In this document: positions 8,353 to 17,684 of the stretch, in pieces
How the letters are laid out: each line of letters opens with the position of its first letter
Numbering within the stretch: the stretch's first letter is position 1
DNA from: Spirochaetales bacterium Spiro_02
GTDB taxonomy: Bacteria; Spirochaetota; Spirochaetia; Sphaerochaetales; Sphaerochaetaceae
Assembly: GCA_001604275.1 (NCBI GenBank)
Contig: LVBD01000072.1
Coordinates: 1 to 44,463, forward strand
Direction of reading: 5' to 3'
Length of the DNA: 44,463 bases
The notes under the pieces: generated by a model
The model's database searches: none
Told to the model about the DNA's origin: nothing
Seen by the model: only the letters and a program-made list of their open reading frames with translations
Program-made: the position numbers and the translations under genes

Positions 8353-10401
8353 ATGCCCCGTATCATGAATTTCTTGAAAGATCCATGGAAACTGTTTACT
8401 GCCGTGGCATTGGTCTGTTTGTCATTGTTAATTGGCGTCTCCCAGTTCTGGATACTCAGAACTTCTTTTCAGCAGGAAGGGGGAGAATTGACGATTACGA
8501 CGGATCGGAAGACCGGCGGTTTATATGTCGAACAAACTGCGGTCAAAGGGTTCCATGTCGATATTCCAGACTCCCGTCACATTGTTCTGAGCCAAAACGG
8601 GAACGAGGTTTGTTTTTTGGAAGCTGTTGCATCTGGGACTATCCGTATAACCTATGCGGGTTTCGACGAAAAAATTGGCATCGGTCTGAAAGATACTGAG
8701 CTGATACTCGAAGGGAAAAGTCTGACGCTACAACTTTCTCAAAAGATTTTTGGCAATTTATTTTCCGGCAATGCAATGGTTGCTCCTTTGCATGCGATTC
8801 CTGTTGGGCCTTCGCAGATTGAAATTTCCTATCACCCAGGAGCCTACCTGCACATAGCTGATAAAAGCAAGCATTTTACATTCGACAACTACAAGAGATT
8901 CTTGCAGGAATCGAAATATCTCGAGGCGATACGCAATAGCTTGATCGTCATGATCTCTTCCACGTTGCTTGGAGCTGTCTTTGGAGTTGGCTTGGCATAT
9001 GTGTATGCGCGGTTCAGATTGCGTGGAACGAGTTTTGTGATCACGATGATCACGATGGCTTCCATATCGCCGCCTTTTCTTGGAGCATACGCTTGGAGAA
9101 TTTTGCTCGGGAGTTCCGGAATCATTACCCGCGCTTTAGGCTTGAATTGGTCGATCGTAGGCATGCACGGAGTAATTTGGGTGATCGCGTGGCTTGTTTT
9201 TCCGATTATTTTTCTTCTTTCATACGACTCGTTTACTTCCTTGGACCATTCATTGAGAGAGTGTTCGATGAGTTTGGGAGGGGATAGACGCAAAACATTG
9301 TTCAAGGTTGAGATCCCATTGGCGATGCCCGGAATCATCAATGGATTGTATATGGCGATGATGACTTCCTTCACCGATTTTGGAACGCCGTATGTAATAT
9401 CTTTGAATCTGAATGTGTTGCCCGTCATGATCTATAAAGAGTACATGAATGAAATCGGAGGGAATCTTTCCATTGCAAGCGCAGGGAGCATGTTGATGGT
9501 TTTCCTTTCATTTCTTTTGCTTTCCGCTCAAAAAATCTATTTGGCCCGTCGTTCTTATGCATCGATCAAGACGCACCAGCCATCGGTTCGTCTTGCGAGT
9601 CCTAAACAGAAACTGGCGAGCGGCATCGTGACTTTCATAATTTTATTTTGCGCATTCATACCTCATTTAACCGTGCTTATCACTTCTTTTTTCGAATGGA
9701 AAGTCGGAATTCTAACCAATCAGGTGACTGTGGCGAACTATACGAGATTGTTCCGGACAAATCTCAACTCGATCTGGGTGACTCTGTTTACCGGAGGAGT
9801 CGCTACCGCATTGAATTTTGTTTTTGGAATAGGGATCGCATATGTGATTGTCAAAAAAAAGCACTGGAAGGCGGCAGGATGGCTGAACCAACTGGTGATG
9901 GTTCCATATTTGATTCCCGGCACGGTACTCGGAATAGGGTTCATTCTCATGTTCAATCAGAAACCTATCTTGCTTACCGGAACATGGTTGATACTTGTTC
10001 TTGCGTATTTTGTACGGAAATTGCCTTATTCTGTAAAAAGCGCGGAATCCGCGTTATATCAGGTTCATTCCGCATTAGGGGAGGCCGCGGAAAGTCTAGG
10101 AGCGAAACCGTTGAGAAGCTTCTGGCAAATTACTTTTCCATTAATGATCGGTGGTGTGATCAGCGGCATGACTCTGTCCTTTCTCCAGATTATGACGGAA
10201 ATCAGTGCGACCATCATTCTGTACCGTCCGCCATGGAAGCCGATGACTGCCGTTGTGTTTGAAAATACCATTGATGCCGGATCGGATTTTGGAGTCGCGT
10301 CTGCGATGACTGTTCTGCTAATGGTTATGCTGTATGTCCCTTTGTACATCGTTACAATCAAGACAAGGAAACCAAAGGAGGCTCGCATTGAAAGTATCTG
10401 A
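8353..10401 (+). CDS. ABC transporter permease, fused two-domain FbpB-type, with extra N-terminal extracytoplasmic domain
   Basis: A 682-residue inner-membrane protein with two permease domains in tandem, as in FbpB/AfuB. A first membrane helix (about 14-36) is followed by roughly 135 residues that are polar and beta-rich (about 38-172), and then FTFDNYKRFLQESKYLEAIRNSL, the usual entry to the permease core. The two EAA-type loops that dock the ATPase are seen: LRECSMSLGGDRRKTLF in the first half and LGEAAESLGAKPLRSFW in the second. The inserted region is not part of the standard fold. The start has GAGGAGAAATA before the ATG. The stop overlaps the next gene by 14 bases. Confidence 0.9.
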   Translation: MPRIMNFLKDPWKLFTAVALVCLSLLIGVSQFWILRTSFQQEGGELTITTDRKTGGLYVEQTAVKGFHVDIPDSRHIVLSQNGNEVCFLEAVASGTIRITYAGFDEKIGIGLKDTELILEGKSLTLQLSQKIFGNLFSGNAMVAPLHAIPVGPSQIEISYHPGAYLHIADKSKHFTFDNYKRFLQESKYLEAIRNSLIVMISSTLLGAVFGVGLAYVYARFRLRGTSFVITMITMASISPPFLGAYAWRILLGSSGIITRALGLNWSIVGMHGVIWVIAWLVFPIIFLLSYDSFTSLDHSLRECSMSLGGDRRKTLFKVEIPLAMPGIINGLYMAMMTSFTDFGTPYVISLNLNVLPVMIYKEYMNEIGGNLSIASAGSMLMVFLSFLLLSAQKIYLARRSYASIKTHQPSVRLASPKQKLASGIVTFIILFCAFIPHLTVLITSFFEWKVGILTNQVTVANYTRLFRTNLNSIWVTLFTGGVATALNFVFGIGIAYVIVKKKHWKAAGWLNQLVMVPYLIPGTVLGIGFILMFNQKPILLTGTWLILVLAYFVRKLPYSVKSAESALYQVHSALGEAAESLGAKPLRSFWQITFPLMIGGVISGMTLSFLQIMTEISATIILYRPPWKPMTAVVFENTIDAGSDFGVASAMTVLLMVMLYVPLYIVTIKTRKPKEARIESI

Positions 10402-11440
10402 TTCCCATGAACGAAGGTCGACGACAGTTACTATAGAAGATCTCGTAAAGAAGTTTGGATCGTTACAAGCCTTGAAAGGGGTATCCCTTGATATCCATGA
10501 AAAGGAGTTCTTTACACTTCTCGGGCCATCCGGATGTGGAAAGACTACGTTGCTGAGAAGTATCGCCGGATTCGAAAAACCAAATTCCGGCAGAATCCTT
10601 TTCAATGGAATCAATACCACTGAACTGCCTCCTTGGGAAAAGAACATTGGTTTTGTCTTCCAGAATTATGCACTTTGGCCGAACAAGACGGTATTCCAGA
10701 ATGTATCCTATGGGCTCGAACTACGAAAAAAGAGCAAGGATTATATCAATGAGAAAGTACAATGGGCTCTCGCTATGGTCGAACTTACGGGTGTTGAAAA
10801 AAAGTATCCGGAGGAGATGAGTGGCGGCCAGCAGCAGAGAGTGGCGATAGCGAGGGCGCTGGTGATCGATCCTGATATTCTATTGCTTGACGAACCGTTG
10901 TCAAATCTCGATGCAAAATTGCGGATATCGCTGAGAAAACAAATTCGGCAAATTCAGAAAGCTCTTGGCATTACCGCAGTCTATGTCACACATGATCAAG
11001 AAGAGGCCTTGGAGATTTCCGATAGGATCGCGGTCATGAACAACGGTGTGGTGCTGCAAGTAGGGCGCCCCGATGAAATATACCGCAACCCAAAAGACAT
11101 ATTTGTCGCGGATTTCATCGGAAAAGCCAACCTGATCGAAGGGAATCTCGATGATGGAATATTTCTTTCAGCTGCCGGATCCCGGATTCCATTATCCAAG
11201 TTCGTGAAATCGCAACAAGGGGGAGCCGTTCTGTTCACGCGTCCAGAATTGTTGGTCCATGATTCCGTTCCGATCGACGGCGGTATTCCTGCGATTGTTT
11301 CCGAGCGTTTCTATCTGGGAAATATAAGCAGATACTCTCTCGAGCTCGATGGTGGAAGCCAAATGTTGCTGGAAACCAATAAAGAATATAAAAGTGGCGA
11401 TACGATTTATATTAAGGTGGAAAAATATGAGATTTTCTAG
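10388..11440 (+). CDS. ABC transporter ATP-binding protein (FbpC/PotA-like)
   Basis: A 350-residue ATPase for the preceding permease. Walker A is GPSGCGKTT (46-54), Q-loop VFQNYALWP, signature SGGQQQR (about 145), Walker B ILLLDEPLSNLD (about 164-175) and H-loop VTHDQEEAL. A C-terminal TOBE-like regulatory region follows (about 270-350). I place the start at a TTG (10388) because AAAGGAGG ends seven bases before it; no ATG in the area has a comparable site. The start lies inside the end of the permease gene, so the two are translationally coupled. The 3' end overlaps the hydrolase gene by 14 bases. Confidence 0.93.
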   Translation: MKVSDSHERRSTTVTIEDLVKKFGSLQALKGVSLDIHEKEFFTLLGPSGCGKTTLLRSIAGFEKPNSGRILFNGINTTELPPWEKNIGFVFQNYALWPNKTVFQNVSYGLELRKKSKDYINEKVQWALAMVELTGVEKKYPEEMSGGQQQRVAIARALVIDPDILLLDEPLSNLDAKLRISLRKQIRQIQKALGITAVYVTHDQEEALEISDRIAVMNNGVVLQVGRPDEIYRNPKDIFVADFIGKANLIEGNLDDGIFLSAAGSRIPLSKFVKSQQGGAVLFTRPELLVHDSVPIDGGIPAIVSERFYLGNISRYSLELDGGSQMLLETNKEYKSGDTIYIKVEKYEIF

Positions 11441-13730
11441 ATATGAAAGCATTGAGGAGTTTTTTGCGACATTACCAGTTATGGATGCCCAATTCGGGAA
11501 TTTGATTACTCTCAGGGAAAAAGACGGGGATTCGAATCCTGGGTTGCAACAGTGTTTTCTTTCTTCCGTCATGCAATTCCAACCGTTGCTGGAGATATCT
11601 GTGTATGATCCACAGAAACGGAAACTTGTTTTTTCTCGAGCGGAAGAACAAATTGATCCGTGCAGGAGAGTAATCGTATTTATTTCCGATGAAATCGAAT
11701 TTGTACAAAAAGTCGTGGTCAAGGACGATCAACTACTTCTCGACCTGTCTTTGAAGGCTTTGAACGGGGCGAAAATAGATGGATATACTGTTTTATTTTC
11801 TGGTGCTTGCCTGTTTTCGCCGCAAGGGATTCCATATCATTGGGAGGATGAGGGGAAAATTACTCTGGACATTCGACAGGGGAACGCTTTTTTCGGTATA
11901 TGGAACAATCTTCGTTTCTCTTTGCAGTTTTCACAGCAGTTATCGGATCTTTGGCTTAGGAAAATTCAGTCGGATGATGTTGAAAAGGAGATATATTTTT
12001 CAAGCTTCAATTTGAAAAAGCGCTATACCTATTGGGTGAAAGAAGAAAGTAGGATTCGTAATGACGAATCTGGACTCGAGAAGATTTCAGAAAGAAATGT
12101 CGGTTACGGAGCGCAGTGGGAGCCCTGTACCTCTGCAGATGGATGCGCGCGGTTGTCTGTTTGCTTTTCGGTATTTCCTGGGGACTCCGAAAAGATGCCC
12201 GATTTGCAGGAGAATCAGAACTCCTTTGAAGCCTTCAACTCTTCCGTACGGTCCAAATGGGTAGATTTCTACAATTCGATTCCAAGATTCCATGCCAAGG
12301 AGAAAGCGATCGAACGTATGTATAATACGAGTTGGTACATCCTTAAGGCCGGTAGAATCGAATTCCCCGAAAACCGGTTGAAATTCCCATTTACATCTGT
12401 CAATAAATTCCACTATTATAACCAATTCTTCTGGGATTCCGCATTCCAGAATATCGCATTGATTTGGGAAAACACACCGGATGCCGCTGAAAGTGAAATG
12501 AAGAATTTCGTTTCGAACCAGTGGCGAAACGGCATGATTCCCTATGAACTGTTCATGTATCCCGTGAATGGTCGAGAATGGATGGATGGCGATGGGTTGA
12601 CCTCCGGGACGACGCAGCCTCCTGTCATTGGCATCACGTTGCGGGAAGTATATAACAAGTTTGGCAACAACGAATACTTATTGTTCTTTTTTGATTGTCT
12701 GGTAAGATATGAAAACTGGCTGTCTCTTTATAGAGATTTAGGAAATCGAGGGCTGGCTGCCTATGTGAATATCTGGGAAACCGGCTGGGACAATAGTCCC
12801 CGATTTGATAAAGCGGCGAGAAACAGAGTGCTGGATCCATATGTCGAAGGTGTCGATTTCAATGTCTATATCTATTTGATGCGTGATACGATTCTCGAGA
12901 TAGCTCATATTTTGGGGAAACCGGAACCTGACGGCATTCGTGAACGACAGCGTCGGACGAAGGACAGCATGAATTCTTTGATGTACAGTGACATCGATGG
13001 CTTCTATTATGACCTTGAAGCTGGGACGGATATCAAAATACCTGTAAAAACCGCAGCCGGATTGTTACCGTTGCTGACCGATATCCCGAGTCCTGAACAA
13101 AAAGAACGGTTGATCACTCGTTATGTCTTGTCTGAGAAGGAATTCTTGACAGGGACACCGATTCCTTCCGTAAGCCGAAGCGAACCTAGTTATGTGTCGT
13201 ATGATTTTTGGCGTGGTGCGAATTGGCCTCAGATTACATGGTCGATTATCTATGGTTTGCAAAACGAATATCCCGATGTAGCTGCGGAAATACTTGATAG
13301 ATTTCTTTCCCATACCATGATGAATGAGAATTGCTATGAATATTATGATTCTGAAACAGGACAGGGAGCCGGACTTCCGTTCCAAGGCTGGGGGGCCTTG
13401 TACATTGACTTCATCAATCGTTATGTCGTAGGTATCCATCCAGATCTTCAAGGCTTCCAGTACAAGCCGATTTCAAGGGTATATCAAGAATTCATGCTGG
13501 ACAATCTGGAAATCAAAGGGATTGTATTTTCTATAACGCATGAACTTGGAACCTGTACTTTCGAAGTATCCGGTTTTGGAACGTTTGCCATGCCTGAAAA
13601 ACTACGATTCAACGCTGTTCTGAATGAAGAATGTCCACGATTTGAATTTGATGGACCTGATGTCTCTGCTCTCGTTTGTGTTACGGGCAAGCATGAGTGG
13701 CGTGGGAACTCTTTACGGTTTTTCCCCTGA
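11427..13730 (+). CDS. glycoside hydrolase, GH63-like (alpha/alpha)6-barrel
   Basis: A 767-residue protein without a signal peptide, so cytoplasmic. The first 260 or so residues look like a beta-sandwich domain. The catalytic barrel follows with YYNQFFWDSAFQNIAL (W336, D337), SGTTQPPV, WETGWDNSPRFD (D455, candidate general acid) and NCYEYYDSETGQGAG (E638, candidate base). This order is typical of GH63 and the related YgjK and mannosyl/glucosylglycerate hydrolases. The ATG at 11427 follows AAGGTGG and overlaps the ATPase gene by 14 bases. Being the last gene of a transporter operon, it most likely cleaves the imported solute. The substrate is not visible from the sequence; an alpha-glycoside carrying an acid or phosphate group would fit the transporter family. 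Confidence 0.88.
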   Translation: MRFSRYESIEEFFATLPVMDAQFGNLITLREKDGDSNPGLQQCFLSSVMQFQPLLEISVYDPQKRKLVFSRAEEQIDPCRRVIVFISDEIEFVQKVVVKDDQLLLDLSLKALNGAKIDGYTVLFSGACLFSPQGIPYHWEDEGKITLDIRQGNAFFGIWNNLRFSLQFSQQLSDLWLRKIQSDDVEKEIYFSSFNLKKRYTYWVKEESRIRNDESGLEKISERNVGYGAQWEPCTSADGCARLSVCFSVFPGDSEKMPDLQENQNSFEAFNSSVRSKWVDFYNSIPRFHAKEKAIERMYNTSWYILKAGRIEFPENRLKFPFTSVNKFHYYNQFFWDSAFQNIALIWENTPDAAESEMKNFVSNQWRNGMIPYELFMYPVNGREWMDGDGLTSGTTQPPVIGITLREVYNKFGNNEYLLFFFDCLVRYENWLSLYRDLGNRGLAAYVNIWETGWDNSPRFDKAARNRVLDPYVEGVDFNVYIYLMRDTILEIAHILGKPEPDGIRERQRRTKDSMNSLMYSDIDGFYYDLEAGTDIKIPVKTAAGLLPLLTDIPSPEQKERLITRYVLSEKEFLTGTPIPSVSRSEPSYVSYDFWRGANWPQITWSIIYGLQNEYPDVAAEILDRFLSHTMMNENCYEYYDSETGQGAGLPFQGWGALYIDFINRYVVGIHPDLQGFQYKPISRVYQEFMLDNLEIKGIVFSITHELGTCTFEVSGFGTFAMPEKLRFNAVLNEECPRFEFDGPDVSALVCVTGKHEWRGNSLRFFP

Positions 13731-13750
13731 CAATCGTTTTGAGTGTTTTT

Positions 13751-13801
13751 CCTGCATTCACCGACAATTATGGAACGATTTTTTGTCTTTGTGAATGCAG
13801 G
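13751..13801. terminator. hairpin between convergent GH63 and nrdB genes
   Basis: CCTGCATTCAC (13751-13761) pairs perfectly with GTGAATGCAGG (13791-13801). Inside the loop GACAA pairs with TTGTC, so a long two-part hairpin forms. It sits in the 103-base gap between two converging genes and can serve both directions. It lacks a clean T run, so a rho-assisted or processing role is possible. Confidence 0.65.
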
Positions 13802-13833
13802 GGATATTGATTTTCAATTGATGTCGATTGCCC

Positions 13834-14877
13834 CTACAGGTCGTCGACCAGCGCCGTACTCTTTGCATAGGCGGTGGAACGGGCCTCGAAGAAATCGGTC
13901 TTGACCATGTTTGCGTTCGAATACTGGGCGACCCATTTCATATCCTTCGGTTCCTCCTCGTACCCTGGATAGAGCGTGTCGAAACCAAGGCTCGTCCAGC
14001 GAAAGTTCCCCAGATAGAGGATATAGTCCTCGACCATCTTCCTGTTCAGCCCCGGGATGTCGTCCCCGATGGCATACTGCCCCCAGGCGATTTCCTGTCT
14101 CACCCCCTCCTTGAGCATTTCCCGATAGACTTCGATCCTGTCGTCGGTGAACATCTCCGGTTCCTCTTTCTTCAGTTCCAGGATGATGCTGCGGAACAGC
14201 CATAGGTGGGTGTTCTCGTCCCGGTTGATGTATCGGATCTCCTGCGCGGAGCCCGGCATCTTTCCATTTCTCGACAGGTTGTAGAAGAACATGAATCCGG
14301 AATAGAAGTAGATACCCTCAAGAATGTAGTTCGCGATCATCACTTTCATCAGATGAAACAGGTCGCGGTTTACCAGAAAATCATTGTAGCAGTCTCCGAT
14401 GAACGTATTGCGGCGCAACAGGTGCTCGTCGTTCTTCCACAGGAACAGCACGTTGTTCCGTTCCTCCGGAGAGCAGATGGTGTCGAGCATGTATGAATAT
14501 GCCTGGGAGTGGAGGCATTCCTGGAACGTCTGGATATGCAGGCAAAGGTTCACCTCGTTGGCCGTCACATAGTCCGAGACGTTGGGTAGGTTCGCCGTCT
14601 GCAGCGAATCGAGGAACACAAGGAACGACAGTATCCTGTCGTATGCCGTCCGTTCGGCTTCGCTGAGCTTATGGTAGTCCTTCAGATCCTGGTTGAGATT
14701 GATTTCCTCGGGGATCCAGAAGTTGTTCATCGCCTGCCGGTACCAGTCGGATACCCATGGATACTTCATGTTGTTGAAGTCGTTGAGGTTCGTCGTGTTG
14801 CCTCCGACCATCCGTCGAAGGTTGACGTCCGTATCCCCGTCGGGATTGAACAAAGGTTTTTGTCTCAAAGTTTCCAT
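13834..14877 (-). CDS. nrdB: class Ia ribonucleotide reductase, small (radical) subunit NrdB
   Basis: A 347-residue ferritin-like subunit that houses the diiron-tyrosyl radical cofactor. With the start at 14877 the ligands are D90 (FLVFLDSLQ), E120 and H123 (FQECLHSQAY), E187 (YILEGIYFY), E221 and H224 (RDENTHL), and the radical tyrosine Y127 is present. It is therefore a tyrosyl-radical and not a class Ic (Phe) enzyme. I chose this ATG because GGAGG (14886-14890) lies 8 bases before it; ATGs 6 and 15 bases upstream are badly placed. It is 30 bases downstream of nrdA in one operon and should share its cobalamin-riboswitch control. Confidence 0.96.
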   Translation of the reverse strand: METLRQKPLFNPDGDTDVNLRRMVGGNTTNLNDFNNMKYPWVSDWYRQAMNNFWIPEEINLNQDLKDYHKLSEAERTAYDRILSFLVFLDSLQTANLPNVSDYVTANEVNLCLHIQTFQECLHSQAYSYMLDTICSPEERNNVLFLWKNDEHLLRRNTFIGDCYNDFLVNRDLFHLMKVMIANYILEGIYFYSGFMFFYNLSRNGKMPGSAQEIRYINRDENTHLWLFRSIILELKKEEPEMFTDDRIEVYREMLKEGVRQEIAWGQYAIGDDIPGLNRKMVEDYILYLGNFRWTSLGFDTLYPGYEEEPKDMKWVAQYSNANMVKTDFFEARSTAYAKSTALVDDL

Positions 14878-14907
14878 TCTCATTTCCTCCAAAGAAATAC
14901 CGAGCGG

Positions 14908-17427
14908 CTAGCTCGAGCAGCTTTCGCACTCGTCGACTTCCAGGCTCTTGCTCCTGACGTAGTAGATCGTCTTGACGTTGGACTTCCATGCCAGGATGTA
15001 GAGGTTCAGTACCTGCCGCATCGTATAGTCGTTCGTGATATAGAGGTTCATCGACTGCGCCTGGTCGATATGCCGCTGCCGGATGCCGCTCGCCCTGACC
15101 GACCAGCTCTGGTCGATTTCGTGGGCGTTCTTGTAGTACCACCATGTGGCGGCGCTCAGTTGCGGCGCCAGACGAGGAAGCATCGATCCTTTCTTTTCTT
15201 CATAGAAGAAGCGTTTCATCACGGGATCCACGCCCGCCGTCGTCCCGCTGATGATGCTCGTCGAGGATGTCGGAGCTATGGCCAGCAGATAAGCATTGCG
15301 CATTCCGTTCTGCCTCACTTTGGCCGCAAGTTCCCGCCATCGAGTGGAATCATACGAACGACGGGCGAAATATGCCCCGGTTTCCCATTCGCTTCCTGCG
15401 AACAGTGGATATGCGCCTTTTTCCTCAGCGAGCTCGTTCGATGCTTGGATCGCCGCATAATTGATGTCTTCGAACAGTGCGTCGACGAACGCCAGATGTT
15501 CTTCGCTTTCCCATCGGATGCCGTTTTTCGCAAGCATGTGGTGATAGCCGGATACGCCCAGCCCGATCGATCGATACCGATTGTTGGTCAGCTGCGCATA
15601 GGGCAGCGGATAGAAGTTCAGCGAGATGACGTTGTCCAGCGCCCGCAGCACGGTCTTGACGACGCTGCTCAGATGGGAGCGGTCGTTGACATCCATGTTG
15701 CCCAGACTCAGCGAGGCAAGGTTGCAGACGACGAAATCGCCCGGTTTCGTTTTCGTCACTACCATGGGATCTCCGTCAGGACTCTCCACGGTGATGCTCT
15801 CCAAGTCGATGTCCGACATGTTCTGAGCGATTTCCGTACAGAGGTTCGAGCAATAGATAGCGCCCGCATGCTTGTTCGGATTGGCCCTGTAGACCGCGTC
15901 GCGATTGAACGTGAACGGGGTTCCGGTCTCTACCGCGCTCTTGAGGATCAGCCGGATCAGCTCCTTCAGGACGATGCCTCGTTTGGAGATGCGGTTGTCG
16001 GCGACGCAGTCGAGGTATCGTTTCTCCCATTCCTCGCCGAACGAGTCTTCGAGATGATATCCCTTGACGGTGAATATTTCATGCGGACACATCATGTACC
16101 ACATCTGGTCGAGATCCTGCTCGCAGAGCTTCCAGAAGTAGTCAGGGTAGCAGACGGCGGGAAACACATCGTGGGCCTTCATCCTGTCGTCGCCGTTGTT
16201 GGTCCGCAAATTGAGGAATTCAGGCAGGTCCTTGTGCCAGACGTCTAGGTAGACTGCGATCGCCCCCGCTCGTACGCCCAGCTGGTCTACTGCCACCGCC
16301 GTGTCGTTCGCCAGCCGGATCCATCGGATCACGCCACCGGCGGCGCCTTCGAAACCGCGGATCGCCGATCCGTTCGCCCTGACTTTGCCGAAATACATCC
16401 CCATGCCGCCGCCGAACTTGCTTACTTTGGCGAAGTTGTCGATCGACCGGAAGATTCCGTCGAGGCTGTCCGGTACGGTGTCGATGAAGCATGATGACAT
16501 CTGATGGAACGGTTTGCGTGCGTTTGCCATCGTGGGGGTGGCCATCGTCACCTCCATTTTCGATAGAATGTCGTAGAAGTCCTTCACGACATCCAGGCGG
16601 ATGTCCCGCTTTTCATCTTTCGCAAGATGGAGCGCGATGCCGAGGAACATCTGCTGCGGCGTCTCCAGCGGTACATGCCGATGGTTCGATATGACATACC
16701 GTTTGAGGACGAGGTCGAGGCCGGAGTAGGTGAACAGCTTGTCCCGCTCCCGGTCGATGAATCGTGCCGCATGGTCGAGTTCCTGGGCGCTGTATGCTTC
16801 GATGATGTACTGGCCGTAGAGGCCTTGTTCCGCAAGGTATTTCACCTGGCTCGAGAAGGTGTCGATCGAAAGTCCGTCCAACGTCCTGCCGAAGTTCCGG
16901 TAGAACCCGAACAGGAGGAACCTCGCCGCGATGAATTCCCATCTGGGGGCTTCGGGCGAGGCGAGCTCGACCGCCGCCTTGACCAGCGCATCGAGCGCAT
17001 CCTGTTCGCTCATCGCGGGTTTCGAGAATGAAAGATATTTCGCGCTGAGCACTTTCAACGAGTAAACCTGTTCGTCGAAATCTTTCTGGATGCCTATGAG
17101 CGTCGGTTCGATGGACGCATCCCCGTACAGTGTCAGCAGTTCCTTACGCTGCGCTCGCAGTTCGCTTCGCTTTTGCCGAAACAGGATGAAGCTCTTCGCC
17201 ACCGCATAATAGTCCAGACGCATCAGCGTCTCTTCGACAAGATCCTGAATATGTTCGACACTGAAATCAGTGCTTTTTTCCAAGCGCTCCTCGACTTGCG
17301 CCGCTACTTGCTCCACGGCTTGCTGTGAGAACACCCCCTCGACGCTGATGAATGCCTTTTCTATTGCTCTGCTGATTTTCGATCGGTCGAAAGCTTCGAT
17401 CCTGCCGTCTCGTTTCGTGATTTCCAT
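14908..17427 (-). CDS. nrdA: class Ia ribonucleotide reductase, large subunit NrdA
   Basis: An 839-residue catalytic subunit. An ATP cone (residues 1-90, MEITKRDGRIEAFDRSKI) gives overall activity control by ATP/dATP. Catalytic residues are all there: C313 (MSSCFID), N528-x-C530-x-E532 (SNLCTEI) and C568 (VVCNLASL). The C-terminal tail carries C834 and C837 (CESC), which relay electrons from thioredoxin. The ATG at 17427 fits the family start, but there is no ribosome site directly before it and an in-frame stop (TAG) lies three codons upstream. The strong AGGAGG of the leader is some 90 bases upstream and serves another frame. The leader contains a cobalamin riboswitch. Confidence 0.96.
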   Translation of the reverse strand: MEITKRDGRIEAFDRSKISRAIEKAFISVEGVFSQQAVEQVAAQVEERLEKSTDFSVEHIQDLVEETLMRLDYYAVAKSFILFRQKRSELRAQRKELLTLYGDASIEPTLIGIQKDFDEQVYSLKVLSAKYLSFSKPAMSEQDALDALVKAAVELASPEAPRWEFIAARFLLFGFYRNFGRTLDGLSIDTFSSQVKYLAEQGLYGQYIIEAYSAQELDHAARFIDRERDKLFTYSGLDLVLKRYVISNHRHVPLETPQQMFLGIALHLAKDEKRDIRLDVVKDFYDILSKMEVTMATPTMANARKPFHQMSSCFIDTVPDSLDGIFRSIDNFAKVSKFGGGMGMYFGKVRANGSAIRGFEGAAGGVIRWIRLANDTAVAVDQLGVRAGAIAVYLDVWHKDLPEFLNLRTNNGDDRMKAHDVFPAVCYPDYFWKLCEQDLDQMWYMMCPHEIFTVKGYHLEDSFGEEWEKRYLDCVADNRISKRGIVLKELIRLILKSAVETGTPFTFNRDAVYRANPNKHAGAIYCSNLCTEIAQNMSDIDLESITVESPDGDPMVVTKTKPGDFVVCNLASLSLGNMDVNDRSHLSSVVKTVLRALDNVISLNFYPLPYAQLTNNRYRSIGLGVSGYHHMLAKNGIRWESEEHLAFVDALFEDINYAAIQASNELAEEKGAYPLFAGSEWETGAYFARRSYDSTRWRELAAKVRQNGMRNAYLLAIAPTSSTSIISGTTAGVDPVMKRFFYEEKKGSMLPRLAPQLSAATWWYYKNAHEIDQSWSVRASGIRQRHIDQAQSMNLYITNDYTMRQVLNLYILAWKSNVKTIYYVRSKSLEVDECESCSS

Positions 17428-17530
17428 GGCATGCTACGCAAGGGCAGGGTCCGAAATCGAATAGGACGGCTATGTCGTATCCGGAAAGAAGAACCCTCGC
17501 TTCCTTCACGTCAACCTCCTGTGGTGATCG

Positions 17531-17673
17531 TCCGGAATCGTCTCCTGGCTTCCGAGTCGTCCTCTCCCCGGTCCTTCTCATCCTTTCCAGGACAATGGTT
17601 TTCTTCCGGGTTTCGTCGTCGGTTACAGTGGCGGGACCGCTGGGGATTCTCACCCCATTCCGTTGTTTCCAGA
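17531..17673 (-). ncRNA. cobalamin riboswitch upstream of nrdAB
   Basis: On the minus strand the conserved core is present: GGGGTGAGAATCCCC (P5 hairpin), GGTCCCGCCACTGTAACC and, near the 3' end, GAAGCCAGGAGAC. The outer stem P1 is TCTGGAA (17667-17673) with TTCCGGA (17531-17537). TCACC just after P1 can pair with GGTGA in the P5 loop, as in the usual kissing interaction, and is followed within a few bases by AGGAGG, so control is probably at translation. B12 would then switch off this B12-independent reductase. A similar arrangement is known for Streptomyces nrdABS. Confidence 0.92.
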
Positions 17674-17684
17674 CCAGTGGCTCC

